DNA of 36,426 nucleotides from a virus, in the IMG/VR virus record IMGVR_UViG_3300009152_000104, positions 1-36,426 of that record; one strand, written 5' to 3'. Of the stretch, positions 11,566 through 19,031 are shown one piece after another. The translations under genes and the position numbers were made by a program. Position 1 is the first letter of the stretch. Each line of letters starts with the position of its first letter. Below the pieces are notes generated by a model. The model made no database searches. It was not told the DNA's origin and saw only the letters and a list, made by a program, of their open reading frames with translations.

Positions 11566-13100
11566 TAAAATCATATATGAAACATTTTTTATCTGAAGAA
11601 ATAAGAAGAATAAAAACATTAATGTCAATTAATGAATCAATAGATACTACGGCACCTAAATTTTCAACTAAAATATTTGATAAAGTGGATCCTACTTGGG
11701 GAGGAGGACCTAATTCACATGCCGCAAGACATCCAGACCCAACAGGAAAGGATTGGTGGAGTAATAACGCCTACGATATAATGGCACCTGAAGGTACACC
11801 TGTTTATTCAATATCCGATGGATATGTTGATAAAATTACAGATAACCCTCCCGGATTAAAATCTAGTGGAGGTAAAAGAATTTATGGTGACAGTATTACC
11901 GTTAGGGGTAGTGGTGGTAATCCTGACGTTTTTTATACCCATATTACAAATATTGTTGTTGAGGATGGGGATCCTATTAAAAAAGGTCAATTACTTGCAT
12001 ATATCGTAAAGGGTGAGTTAGGAATTCCTGATCATGCACACGTTTCAGTTAAAGTTGGTGATGTTAAAGATTTCGTTGACGTAAACGGTAATATTGAGGG
12101 TGTGGATAATAGTTTATTAGGTAATTTATCAATTACAACAAGTAAAGGTGAAGAAACCCCTATTGACACTAAAACAATAATGGGTACGGCAGCCGGATTA
12201 ACCGCAGCCGCTCTAAGTTCTTTAGATATTAAAAGACCTGAATCGGATATAAGTGGTATTGCTTCAAGATTTGGTATTACAGACGTTGATGTTAATACTG
12301 ATTCCGTATCTGGAGTCTTAAATAAAATAATACTATCTTCAGAAGGTATCGGTACCGATGAAACTTCAATACATGATGCAATTAAAAAATTAAGTAGTTG
12401 TTATGAACTTGATGAACTAAATAAAATGGTTGAAAGAAAGGAAATTGATGGGAAAAAATATAAAGACGTATTTGATTACATTAATAGTGAAATGAATTAT
12501 GGAGATGAACTATTTGTTAAAAGTTTAGTTAAAACAATAAATAATATTTGTCCAAATACTGTAACAGATAAAGGGAACCAAATTTTACGTGTTAATAAAA
12601 GTATTTACGTAGGTGGAGGAATTGATAAAGTAGTTCCAATAAAACTTCTTAATGATTTAAAATCTTATGGTCTTTCAGATAATGCCGCCAAAGGAGTTGT
12701 TGCAAACGCTTTTGGTGAAAGTGTTTTTAACGTTAAGGCTAAAGGGGATTCAGGAAGTTACGGGGAAAGTTCAAATAGATCAATAAACATTGATGGTAAA
12801 AAATACTGTTCTTTTGGTTTATGGCAATATAATATTTGTGGTGGAATGGGAGTTTCATTCTTGAAGAACTATAACGTAAATGTTGATACTTCTTCAGATG
12901 AAGAAAAATTAAGAATTTTATTTGATTATAATAAACAAGTTGAGTTTATGTCAAAAAGAATAAAAGAAGAACAAATTAACAGTGAGAAGGACGTAAGAAC
13001 TTGGATAGATTGGATTGTTGATAATGTTGAGAGACCTTCAGATAGGACTTCCGCAAAAATAAAAAGGCAAGAATTTGCAAAACAACAAGGATGGTCTTAA
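11562..13100 (+). CDS. Large cell-wall hydrolase: M23-like plus phage lysozyme-like domains, capsid-targeting N-terminus
   Basis: I chose ATG 11562 (512 aa) for its ATGA overlap with the previous gene; ATG 11577 is also possible. The N-terminus MKHFLSEEIRRIKTLMSINE fits the Ile-x-Glu leader. Next is an M23/LytM-like domain (NNAYDIMAPEGTPVYSISDG, then DHAHVSV). The first zinc-ligand position reads Asn where His is usual, while the HxH is kept. A middle segment (GIGTDETSIHDAIKKLSSCY) resembles an annexin-like repeat. The C-terminal part (AAKGVVANAFGESVFNVKAK, SFGLWQYN) resembles phage tail lysozyme (Phage_lysozyme2-like). Likely role: virion-carried murein digestion during DNA entry, if the leader reading is right. 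Confidence 0.8.
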   Translation: MIKSYMKHFLSEEIRRIKTLMSINESIDTTAPKFSTKIFDKVDPTWGGGPNSHAARHPDPTGKDWWSNNAYDIMAPEGTPVYSISDGYVDKITDNPPGLKSSGGKRIYGDSITVRGSGGNPDVFYTHITNIVVEDGDPIKKGQLLAYIVKGELGIPDHAHVSVKVGDVKDFVDVNGNIEGVDNSLLGNLSITTSKGEETPIDTKTIMGTAAGLTAAALSSLDIKRPESDISGIASRFGITDVDVNTDSVSGVLNKIILSSEGIGTDETSIHDAIKKLSSCYELDELNKMVERKEIDGKKYKDVFDYINSEMNYGDELFVKSLVKTINNICPNTVTDKGNQILRVNKSIYVGGGIDKVVPIKLLNDLKSYGLSDNAAKGVVANAFGESVFNVKAKGDSGSYGESSNRSINIDGKKYCSFGLWQYNICGGMGVSFLKNYNVNVDTSSDEEKLRILFDYNKQVEFMSKRIKEEQINSEKDVRTWIDWIVDNVERPSDRTSAKIKRQEFAKQQGWS

Positions 13101-13171
13101 TTTTTTTAATGACTTTGTTGACTGTTTAAAATATATGGTTTATAATTGTTGTATATTTAAAAACAAGAAAA

Positions 13172-13321
13172 ATGACAGAATTAGAAACACAAGTAATCGA
13201 GATCGAACTTTTTAGTTACCTTAACGATAAAGGTCAAAGACTTTTTACTCCAAATTTTGAATTTGCCGATGTTATGGCAAGAAAATACGGGACGTTTAAA
13301 GTTTACGTAGAAAAATATTAA
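13172..13321 (+). CDS. Small protein (49 aa)
   Basis: ATG 13172 to TAA 13321 encodes MTELETQVIEIELFSYLNDK then GQRLFTPNFEFADVMARKYG and a final TFKVYVEKY. It looks like a small folded alpha/beta protein. Upstream TTG and TATATTTA (13152-13159) make a plausible host-type promoter. No family recognised. It is the last gene before the giant RNA locus. Confidence 0.5.
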   Translation: MTELETQVIEIELFSYLNDKGQRLFTPNFEFADVMARKYGTFKVYVEKY

Positions 13322-13339
13322 AAAAAGTTCACAAAGTAC

Positions 13340-13370
13340 TTGACAAAACAAAACAAATGTCGTAACTTTG
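13340..13370 (+). promoter_or_regulatory. Bacteroidota-type promoter (TTG-N20-TAACTTTG), upstream of the pair
   Basis: TTGAC at 13340 and TAACTTTG at 13363-13370. It is the first of two promoters in tandem before the giant RNA. Confidence 0.7.
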
Positions 13371-13423
13371 TAAAACAAATTTGGAAAACGTCCAAATAAG
13401 AAATAAAAAAAGTTTAGAAAAAA

Positions 13424-13455
13424 TTTGGAAAATTCAAAAAGTATTCTTATCTTTG
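13424..13455 (+). promoter_or_regulatory. Bacteroidota-type promoter (TTTG-N20-TATCTTTG) of the giant RNA
   Basis: TTTG 13424-13427 and TATCTTTG 13448-13455. Initiation is expected near 13462, just before the first hairpin (ATCGGA-AAAG-TCCGAT) and the boxA-like element. Confidence 0.8.
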
Positions 13456-13482
13456 TAAAACAAATCGGAAAAGTCCGATAAC

Positions 13483-13493
13483 GTTCTTTGAAA
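13483..13493 (+). promoter_or_regulatory. boxA-like antitermination element in the giant RNA leader
   Basis: GTTCTTTGAAA lies about 20 nt after the predicted start, the place expected for boxA in an rRNA leader. Long untranslated RNAs need protection from Rho, which boxA complexes provide. Confidence 0.5.
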
Positions 13494-14408
13494 AGTTAGA
13501 TATTATCCGTTCAGGATTAAGTTAAGAACCTTCGGGTTTAAGAATGAAACTGATAAAGATATTGGGCCGTGTATAGTCCATAAAATAAACTACGAAAGTA
13601 GGATAAAGTGAACCCCCAAGTGTAACGGGTTTGCGTCTTAATGGTCTTCGGATCATTGAGGTCGAGTACACAGGCGAGATACCATAAAATCTTTAGTACC
13701 GAGGCCAACGGTGTAGGGAAAGTGATTTTATGATGAGGTGATGTGGGTCATCTTGTTGAGGAGGGAACTCTAATAGGAATAACTCGTAGGGACGATGCAA
13801 GAATCAATATTTCCAATGTTGTTATTGCGGGTCTCAGTACGATAGGGTACTTAAAACCGAAAGGTATGACAACAAACAGGTGGTGCTGACATTGTCCTTG
13901 ATAAACTTCTACCAAGGGGTTAATCTCGAAGTAATCTTGAAATATTGAAATGGGGACATTTCACGAGGCAGTTTGGTATTTTGTTATTCAAAAGATAATG
14001 AAGCTTAAGACGGACCACTGCTTTGACCAATCCACGACACAAAAACTTTTATGTTAATGAAGTAACATTTATAAACTATAAAGCAAAAGTGTCCGTCACG
14101 ATATAACGGAAGTTACCCACCTATTCACTGGCAGTCAGTGGAACGTGATAACCGCAAGTTTGACCGTATTTTTATGAAAAATCTCTAGGTCGTCGAAGAC
14201 CGAATCAGGACGCAATCTTGAGGAGACAGGATTAGTAAGAGAGTAGTTATGTCGTCAAGGAGTGATTGGTCTAACCAATCGGTAATGAGTGTTACAGGAC
14301 AAAATCCTGTGGATAAGAGTAGAACCAATAATGACTCGAAAGACACTTACAAAAACTGTAATCTCAGGTTTTTATTTTTAGGTTAAATCTTATAAGAAAA
14401 AAATTAAT

Positions 14409-14439
14409 AGGGACGATGTGAATCGATCCCTTTTTTTTT
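14409..14439 (+). terminator. Rho-independent terminator of the giant RNA
   Basis: AGGGA-CGAT / ATCG-A-TCCCT with a GTGA tetraloop and one bulged A, followed by nine T. Confidence 0.9.
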
Positions 14440-14460
14440 GTTTTTTTTTATATACTGATG

Positions 14461-14468
14461 TATTTATA
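14461..14468 (+). promoter_or_regulatory. TATTTATA late-type motif
   Basis: Perfect copy 28 bp upstream of the ATG at 14497. Confidence 0.45.
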
Positions 14469-14496
14469 TTTAAAGATAAATAAATAATTTTACATT

Positions 14497-14994
14497 ATGA
14501 AAAGAATAATTAGACTAACAGAATCAGATCTTGCAAGAATAGTAAGAAGAGTAATTAGTGAAGGATTTGCTCAAAATACTGTTTTAGCGTTTGATTCGGT
14601 AACTGGATATAAAAGTGCATTGTTCCCGCAATTACAATATAAAAAAAATGGGACGGCATGGGACGTAAATTTTGCGGGTAGTAAAACTTTAGGAAATTTA
14701 ATGAATATGAGAGATGGAAGTTTCCAAGTAGTTAACACAGAGGCAGACCCAACAAATATAGATCAAAGGACGGCATTTGGTGTTTTCCTTAATACAACCC
14801 CTAAAACAAGAGCTGAGGTAGAAACTGCGGTTAAGGCCGTGGTCCAAGGAGGATATAAAGACCCGTTCACAATCAAGGCCGGTGGTAAAACTAAAAACGC
14901 AAAAGGTGTATTAGTTACTTGGGGTCGACCTGGATTTACGGCTGGAAGCGAAATGACTGATGCAATTTGTAAATTGTATAACGTTACCGCATAA
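14497..14994 (+). CDS. Head-targeted protein candidate, cargo domain unknown
   Basis: The 165-residue protein begins MKRIIRLTESDLARIVRRVI and reaches ISE at 20-22, almost identical to the leader of the 580 gene. Cleavage is predicted after E22, leaving GFAQNTVLAF onward. The mature part is moderately basic, has no membrane helix and no known motif; beta strands and one long helix (RAEVETAVKAVVQGG) are likely. It is convergent with a secreted-protein gene (15031-15477, minus) and shares a two-way terminator with it, the same layout as 18022/18559. Confidence 0.78.
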   Translation: MKRIIRLTESDLARIVRRVISEGFAQNTVLAFDSVTGYKSALFPQLQYKKNGTAWDVNFAGSKTLGNLMNMRDGSFQVVNTEADPTNIDQRTAFGVFLNTTPKTRAEVETAVKAVVQGGYKDPFTIKAGGKTKNAKGVLVTWGRPGFTAGSEMTDAICKLYNVTA

Positions 14995-15015
14995 TAAAGA
15001 GATTTTTATGGAGAT

Positions 15016-15052
15016 AAAAAAAACGTAAGTCTATTGTAGACTTACGTTTTTT
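15016..15052. terminator. Bidirectional terminator
   Basis: AACGTAAGTC (15022-15031) pairs with GACTTACGTT (15039-15048), flanked by A and T runs that work in both directions. It lies between convergent genes and overlaps the minus-strand stop codon. Confidence 0.85.
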
Positions 15053-15477
15053 GATATATACCCAATAGCGTAATTACCCTCAATATGGTAAGTGATCAAT
15101 CTAAATGGTTGATTATTTTTATAAACTACAACCATTCGTGATTTACTATTAGAGTCAGAAATACTTAAAAAAATATTTTTATTATTTAAAATATTTTTAG
15201 ATGTAATTTGATAATTTTTTAACGTATCTCCTTCATCAACACTTGATATTACATTATTTTCTTTAAAGTTGATATTAAAAACCATAAAATAATCTGATTC
15301 ATAACTTTCCATATATGACCATCTATTCATTGTTGAGTCTGTACTCATAAAATACATTAACTCATCTATAGTCATAGTAAAATCATAAAAGTCTGTGGCA
15401 AAAATATTTACATTTTTTTGGGAAAATGACAAAAAACTTGACAATGTCATGATTAAAGAAAAAAATAATGTTTTCAT
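15031..15477 (-). CDS. Secreted/periplasmic protein of unknown function (148 aa)
   Basis: The N-terminus MKTLFFSLIMTLSSFLSFSQ is a clear signal peptide with a cleavage region (SFSQ) typical of Flavobacteriia. The mature part has strands and many Asp, Ser and Asn residues (ISDSNSKSRMVVVYKNNQPF) with no Cys. Nothing identifies a function. A phage protein exported early could alter the host surface, for example by superinfection exclusion. Alternatively it is a gene picked up from a host. It is the convergent partner of the head-targeted 14497 gene. Confidence 0.75.
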   Translation of the reverse strand: MKTLFFSLIMTLSSFLSFSQKNVNIFATDFYDFTMTIDELMYFMSTDSTMNRWSYMESYESDYFMVFNINFKENNVISSVDEGDTLKNYQITSKNILNNKNIFLSISDSNSKSRMVVVYKNNQPFRLITYHIEGNYAIGYISKNVSLQ

Positions 15478-15531
15478 TTTTATTAAAGGTTTAAATTAAT
15501 GATTTTTTTATAAAGATAGTTATTTTTTTTT

Positions 15532-15556
15532 ATCCCCACCATAAAGATGGGGATTT
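15532..15556. terminator. Hairpin between the secreted-protein gene and tmRNA
   Basis: ATCCCCA (15532-15538) pairs with TGGGGAT (15548-15554), followed by T4 on the plus strand. The same stem recurs at 18531-18554. It lies just past the 3' end of the minus-strand tmRNA. Confidence 0.4.
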
Positions 15557-15560
15557 TAAT

Positions 15561-15971
15561 TGGTGGAGGTGCGGAGGCTCGAACTCCGGTCCATAATATC
15601 CTGTCAAACAAGGACTACACGTTTAGGTTAACATTTTCTAACGTTCCAAAATATTCGATTTTTAACTTGATCGAAAACAAGGTTAGTTTGTTCTTCATTA
15701 TCGTAAACTAACAACCAATAAACGACTCGATTTCGGGTTCAGTCGTATTCCACCTTAAAGGACTTCTGTTGCTAGGTTATGTGTCCACCGACCCCCGTTT
15801 CCGTTAACTAATTAAGCTACAGTAACTTCAGAACCTCTTAGTAAACCAAGAGTTTCCATTTTCGATAAAACGTCGCCGATTGTTTTTGTGAATCAGTTTT
15901 TAAAGAGATTAATTCAGTCTCTACGTGCCCTTTATTCTCAGCCAATACCTGTCAAATCCAAAAACACCCCC
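15561..15971 (-). ncRNA. ssrA: Phage-encoded tmRNA (ssrA), 411 nt, with atypical tag
   Basis: On the minus strand the RNA starts GGGGGTG (15971-15965) and ends CACCTCC-A-CCA (15571-15561), an alanine-type acceptor with a G3-U70 wobble. A perfect T arm CGGAG/CTCCG with TTCGAGC lies before the 3' end. The 5' region GGATTTGACAGG matches the tmRNA consensus. The tag frame resumes at GGC (15877-15875) after CAATC and ends at TAA (15814-15812). It has 21 codons, starting GDVLSKMETL and ending GSEVTVA. Bacteroidota tags are usually short and end in ALAA. The RNA rescues stalled ribosomes and tags nascent proteins; the unusual C-terminus may change which protease recognises them. Confidence 0.93.
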
Positions 15972-16054
15972 ATATGTCAAATAACTTTTGTTTATATAAA
16001 TACAAATATAATGGGTAAATTACAATAATCAAAATATTTTGATATTTATTTTAT

Positions 16055-17134
16055 ATGTCAGAAATTGGGGAAACATACGAATATTTAAAAAAATTATCAA
16101 AAAAGGATTTAACGGATGTTAGATTTAGTAAATACCAGTATCCTGATATAATCGATGATATTAAATACAATTATGATTCCCCGTCATCAAGTGTTATTTA
16201 TTTTGAATTTGAAAATACTGAAGAATATTTTAAAATTTTAGGTATTGAGGATGAGGAAGATATCTATGTGTGGAATAAATTTATGGATAATTATTATTAC
16301 GATTATGATTATGATTATTACAGATATGAAGAAGATTGGAAAGAGGGGTACATATTAAAAGAATTTAGTCCAGAAAATCTTAACTTGGTTAAACAAATTC
16401 TAAGATTAGTTAACCCATCAATGGTTTTACGAGATGACGATACGGATGCCAATATGGGTATTATTGCGACTTATTTAGACAAAAGGTTTGGTGATATTGA
16501 ATATATTGTTAGTGAATATGGTTCTTTGAACCAAGACTGTACTAGAAGGGCGGTTAGTAATGTTTTAAAAAATGAAACTAAAAATCCATTTAAAAAACTT
16601 GGGATTAGTGAGACTTATGGGAATTACAGATTTAAAACCACTTTAGGTGTATTAATACATTGGTACGAGACTTTAGAGGCCAAAAATTTTGATATACCAG
16701 AATTATTAAAGTTAATGTTAACAAAATACGATAGAGAATCTAGAGGTAACTGGTATGAATTGGAATATAATGTTTGGTGTGATGATTTTGAATGGGACTC
16801 TTTTCACAAAGAAACTGCCCGTCATTTAAATGATATCTTAGAAAAGGTAGAAGAAGATTTATCTGAAGATGTAAGTTTTGAAAGGTACAACGAATTGTTT
16901 AATATTGTGGAAAAATTAGGAGGTTTTAGAAGATGGATTAATATCCCCTCAAAAAAAATTGAAGTGTACTTTTCAGATCTAGATATAAAAACAGGAAAAC
17001 TTAATTTTACCTCTAGAAAACCAAACCATCCTTCAGAAGATAGATCTGTGGATAATGTTGAGGATTTAAATTTATCACTTTACCATCCTGAATTATTTGA
17101 ACAACTTAAAAAAATAAAAGGTATTATTTTGTAA
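16055..17134 (+). CDS. Unknown 359-aa protein with Tyr/Asp-rich stretch
   Basis: The protein begins MSEIGETYEYLKKLSKKDLT. TATTTATT (16043-16050) ends four bases before its ATG. Residues about 85-105 are a run of Tyr, Asp and Asn (NNYYYDYDYDYYRYEEDW in part). The rest is acidic and mostly helical. No membrane segment or known domain is visible, and there is no Ile-x-Glu leader. It is divergent from the tmRNA and precedes the metallopeptidase, which has its own promoter. A low-complexity aromatic/acidic loop could mediate protein contact. Function unknown. Confidence 0.7.
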   Translation: MSEIGETYEYLKKLSKKDLTDVRFSKYQYPDIIDDIKYNYDSPSSSVIYFEFENTEEYFKILGIEDEEDIYVWNKFMDNYYYDYDYDYYRYEEDWKEGYILKEFSPENLNLVKQILRLVNPSMVLRDDDTDANMGIIATYLDKRFGDIEYIVSEYGSLNQDCTRRAVSNVLKNETKNPFKKLGISETYGNYRFKTTLGVLIHWYETLEAKNFDIPELLKLMLTKYDRESRGNWYELEYNVWCDDFEWDSFHKETARHLNDILEKVEEDLSEDVSFERYNELFNIVEKLGGFRRWINIPSKKIEVYFSDLDIKTGKLNFTSRKPNHPSEDRSVDNVEDLNLSLYHPELFEQLKKIKGIIL

Positions 17135-17159
17135 ACACCATTTATTTTTCGTAAGTTTG
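17128..17159 (+). promoter_or_regulatory. Bacteroidota-type promoter (TTTG-N20-TAAGTTTG)
   Basis: TTTG 17128-17131 and TAAGTTTG 17152-17159, ending four bases before ATG 17164. Another near-leaderless arrangement. Confidence 0.7.
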
Positions 17160-17163
17160 TAAA

Positions 17164-17949
17164 ATGGAAAGAAATTACGAATTACTAAAAGAGGTGTTAT
17201 CGGTACCCTCAAAAACATATCAAGAAGATTTATTGATACAATTTATCTGTGATTGGTTAGATAAAAATAACATCACATATTATGTTGATGACTTATACAA
17301 CATATATGCAACAAAACAAACTGATCAGGATATTGAATACTTTCCTTGTGTGGTCGCACATACTGATACTGTACATAATATTGACACAATAAATGTTAAA
17401 GAAGAGATGTTACCTGATGCTCAAGGTAATGTTAAACTATCTTTAAAGGCATATAATAATAACGGAGACCCAACAGGAATTGGTGGTGATGATAAATGTG
17501 GGGTTTATGGGTGTTTAGAACTACTAAAAGAATTACCTAATCTAAAAGCCGCTTTCTTTGTTGCTGAAGAAACAGGATGTAAGGGTTCATTTAATGCGGA
17601 TCCTAATTTTTTCACTAATGTTGGTTACGTTATACAATTTGATGCCCCCGAAAATAATATGATTTCAGAATTTTTAATGAACAAACCAATGTTTAATAGA
17701 GACAGTGAATTCTTTAATGTTGGGGGTAGACTAATAACAGAACATTTTCCTGGCGATACAGAATACCATAGACACCCATACACGGATATATACCCATTAA
17801 ATAAGAACTTTGGGTTGTCCTGTTTCAATATCTCTATTGGGTACTACAATTACCACACAAGAAACGAATACGTGGTTGTTGACGACACATACAATGGTAT
17901 TAAGGTGGGTAAATTAATGATAGAGGAGTTAGGTAATAATAAACATTAA
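17164..17949 (+). CDS. M20/M28-type zinc peptidase (peptidase T-like)
   Basis: The 261-residue protein keeps the co-catalytic zinc peptidase signatures: VAHTDTVH (about 71-78), GIGGDDKCGVYG (about 104-115), VAEETGCKGS with the general-base Glu pair (about 137-146), QFDAPE, and a late NYHTRNEYVVVDD supplying the last His ligand. It is shorter than bacterial tripeptidases (around 400 aa) and seems to lack the dimerisation insert. Likely cytosolic aminopeptidase or dipeptidase recycling peptides, perhaps products of the neighbouring Clp and tmRNA system. Its own host-type promoter suggests expression apart from late genes. Confidence 0.8.
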   Translation: MERNYELLKEVLSVPSKTYQEDLLIQFICDWLDKNNITYYVDDLYNIYATKQTDQDIEYFPCVVAHTDTVHNIDTINVKEEMLPDAQGNVKLSLKAYNNNGDPTGIGGDDKCGVYGCLELLKELPNLKAAFFVAEETGCKGSFNADPNFFTNVGYVIQFDAPENNMISEFLMNKPMFNRDSEFFNVGGRLITEHFPGDTEYHRHPYTDIYPLNKNFGLSCFNISIGYYNYHTRNEYVVVDDTYNGIKVGKLMIEELGNNKH

Positions 17950-18021
17950 TAAAAAAATTTACTCATATCCTTTAATTTCTTTAAAATTCATATATTTATT
18001 TGTTAAATACAAAAAAATATT

Positions 18022-18510
18022 ATGATAAAATTTATAATCTCAGAACAAGAAAAAAGTAGAATTTTGGAAATGCACCAAAACGCTACATCAAGACATTATA
18101 TAATGGAACAATCTCTTGCTAACACTCAAGCCGCGGCATTTGTTAATGAATTTAACAGAGTTATGACGGCATATAAATTACCTGCATACACCGCAAAATT
18201 TGTAAAAGGAGCTGATGATTATCACGGAAATATAGTTATTTACAAAGATGGTAAAGAATTAGTTAAATCACCACAAGATTTTGGTGTCGCAATTACCGCA
18301 AACTTATCAACAGGTGTACAACAAGAAAAGGACCCATTAGACAACTACGGAACAAAAATAGTGGATGGTAAACTAATGCAGTTTAGCGGTAGTTTAGTAA
18401 ATGTTTTAAATACTGCAGATGCTGCAGTTAAAGATAAACTTGCAATTGCCGTTAGAAGTGGGATAGATGCGGTTAAAAAAACTTTATTAACTTCCCCAAC
18501 CCAAAAATAA
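18022..18510 (+). CDS. Head-targeted protein candidate (162 aa), cargo unknown
   Basis: The N-terminus MIKFIISEQEKSRILEMHQN continues to YIMEQ at residues 26-30. Ile-x-Glu occurs at ISE and, in the expected place at the end of the basic helix, at IME, so cleavage is predicted after E29. The leader resembles that of the lysozyme-like 9779 protein (SEsEK.RI..M). The mature domain is alanine-rich with a KDGKELVK turn and a C-terminal helix (AVRSGIDAVKKTLLTS); no motif is known. It is convergent with a secreted-protein gene (18559-18981, minus), as at 14497/15031. Confidence 0.72.
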   Translation: MIKFIISEQEKSRILEMHQNATSRHYIMEQSLANTQAAAFVNEFNRVMTAYKLPAYTAKFVKGADDYHGNIVIYKDGKELVKSPQDFGVAITANLSTGVQQEKDPLDNYGTKIVDGKLMQFSGSLVNVLNTADAAVKDKLAIAVRSGIDAVKKTLLTSPTQK

Positions 18511-18528
18511 AAATATTAAGTTATGTAA

Positions 18529-18560
18529 AAATCCCCACCTGAAAAGATGGGGATTTTTTT
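18529..18560. terminator. Terminator between convergent genes
   Basis: ATCCCCA (18531-18537) pairs with TGGGGAT (18548-18554); T7 follows on the plus strand and A5 precedes, so it can work in both directions. Confidence 0.85.
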
Positions 18561-18981
18561 ATGATGGTTTTTCTATATTAAACTTTGTAATATTTTTTAC
18601 TGTGGTTGAGTTATCTGTAAACCAAAACCAAATAACATTTTCGCTCCCATAATTTGTATTAACGATCAAACCATAATCAAAACTTTTTTCCAATATATTA
18701 ATCTTAAGTGACCCATTACCAAGATTTACAAATTTAATTGGTAACGAACTAATTTCAACACCATCAATAAAATATGTGGAAGTTTCATTACCAAGGTCTA
18801 TAATATATTTGGTGTAATCACTATTAACATCATATATTAAATCCGGTTTCATTAACACAGAATCCACCGATGTTCTATGAAATGAAATCATTTCTTGTTT
18901 TTCAAATACGTGAATTATTAATTTTTGACTAAATGATAAAAAATTAAAGAAAAAAAATAGGGTTAAAAAAATTGTTTTCAT
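18559..18981 (-). CDS. Secreted/periplasmic protein of unknown function (140 aa)
   Basis: The N-terminus MKTIFLTLFFFFNFLSFSQ is a signal peptide of the same type as in the 15031-15477 protein. The mature part has alternating strands (TKYIIDLGNETSTYFIDGVE, NVIWFWFTDNS) and looks like a small beta-sandwich. There is no lipobox Cys and no known family. The two signal-peptide proteins share only the leader style, size and genomic position, not obvious sequence. A moron-type function such as an envelope change or superinfection exclusion is possible but unproven. Confidence 0.75.
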   Translation of the reverse strand: MKTIFLTLFFFFNFLSFSQKLIIHVFEKQEMISFHRTSVDSVLMKPDLIYDVNSDYTKYIIDLGNETSTYFIDGVEISSLPIKFVNLGNGSLKINILEKSFDYGLIVNTNYGSENVIWFWFTDNSTTVKNITKFNIEKPS

Positions 18982-19031
18982 ATTCTGTTATTAAAACAAA
19001 TTTATAAAAAAAAATTTATTTAAAAAAATTA

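Larger units (their letters stand above)
13463..14440 (+). ncRNA. Giant structured non-coding RNA (about 975 nt), GOLLD/ROOL-like in character
   Basis: Stops occur in all plus frames, yet local helices are abundant. Among them: ATGGTC-TTCG-GATCAT (13641-13656); CATAAAATC with GATTTTATG (13683-13691 with 13722-13730); AGTAC-GTACT (13836-13851); TGAAATG-GGGA-CATTTCA (about 13946-13963); GACGGAC with GTCCGTC across 75 nt; ATGTTA/TAACAT; CACTG/CAGTG; GGTC/GACC; GATTGGT-CTA-ACCAATC; ACAGGA/TCCTGT. Two promoters and a boxA-like site precede it and a strong terminator ends it. Size, density of hairpins with stable tetraloops, and a tRNA-bearing phage context match the giant ornate RNAs GOLLD and ROOL. 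Membership of either class cannot be confirmed by eye; it may be a new class. Confidence 0.8.

Noticed and set aside
13463-14440. RNase P RNA, or fragment of 16S/23S rRNA
   Set aside because: The conserved RNase P core strings (such as GAGGAAAGTCC) are not seen, and no long rRNA-like signatures were found; length and fold differ.
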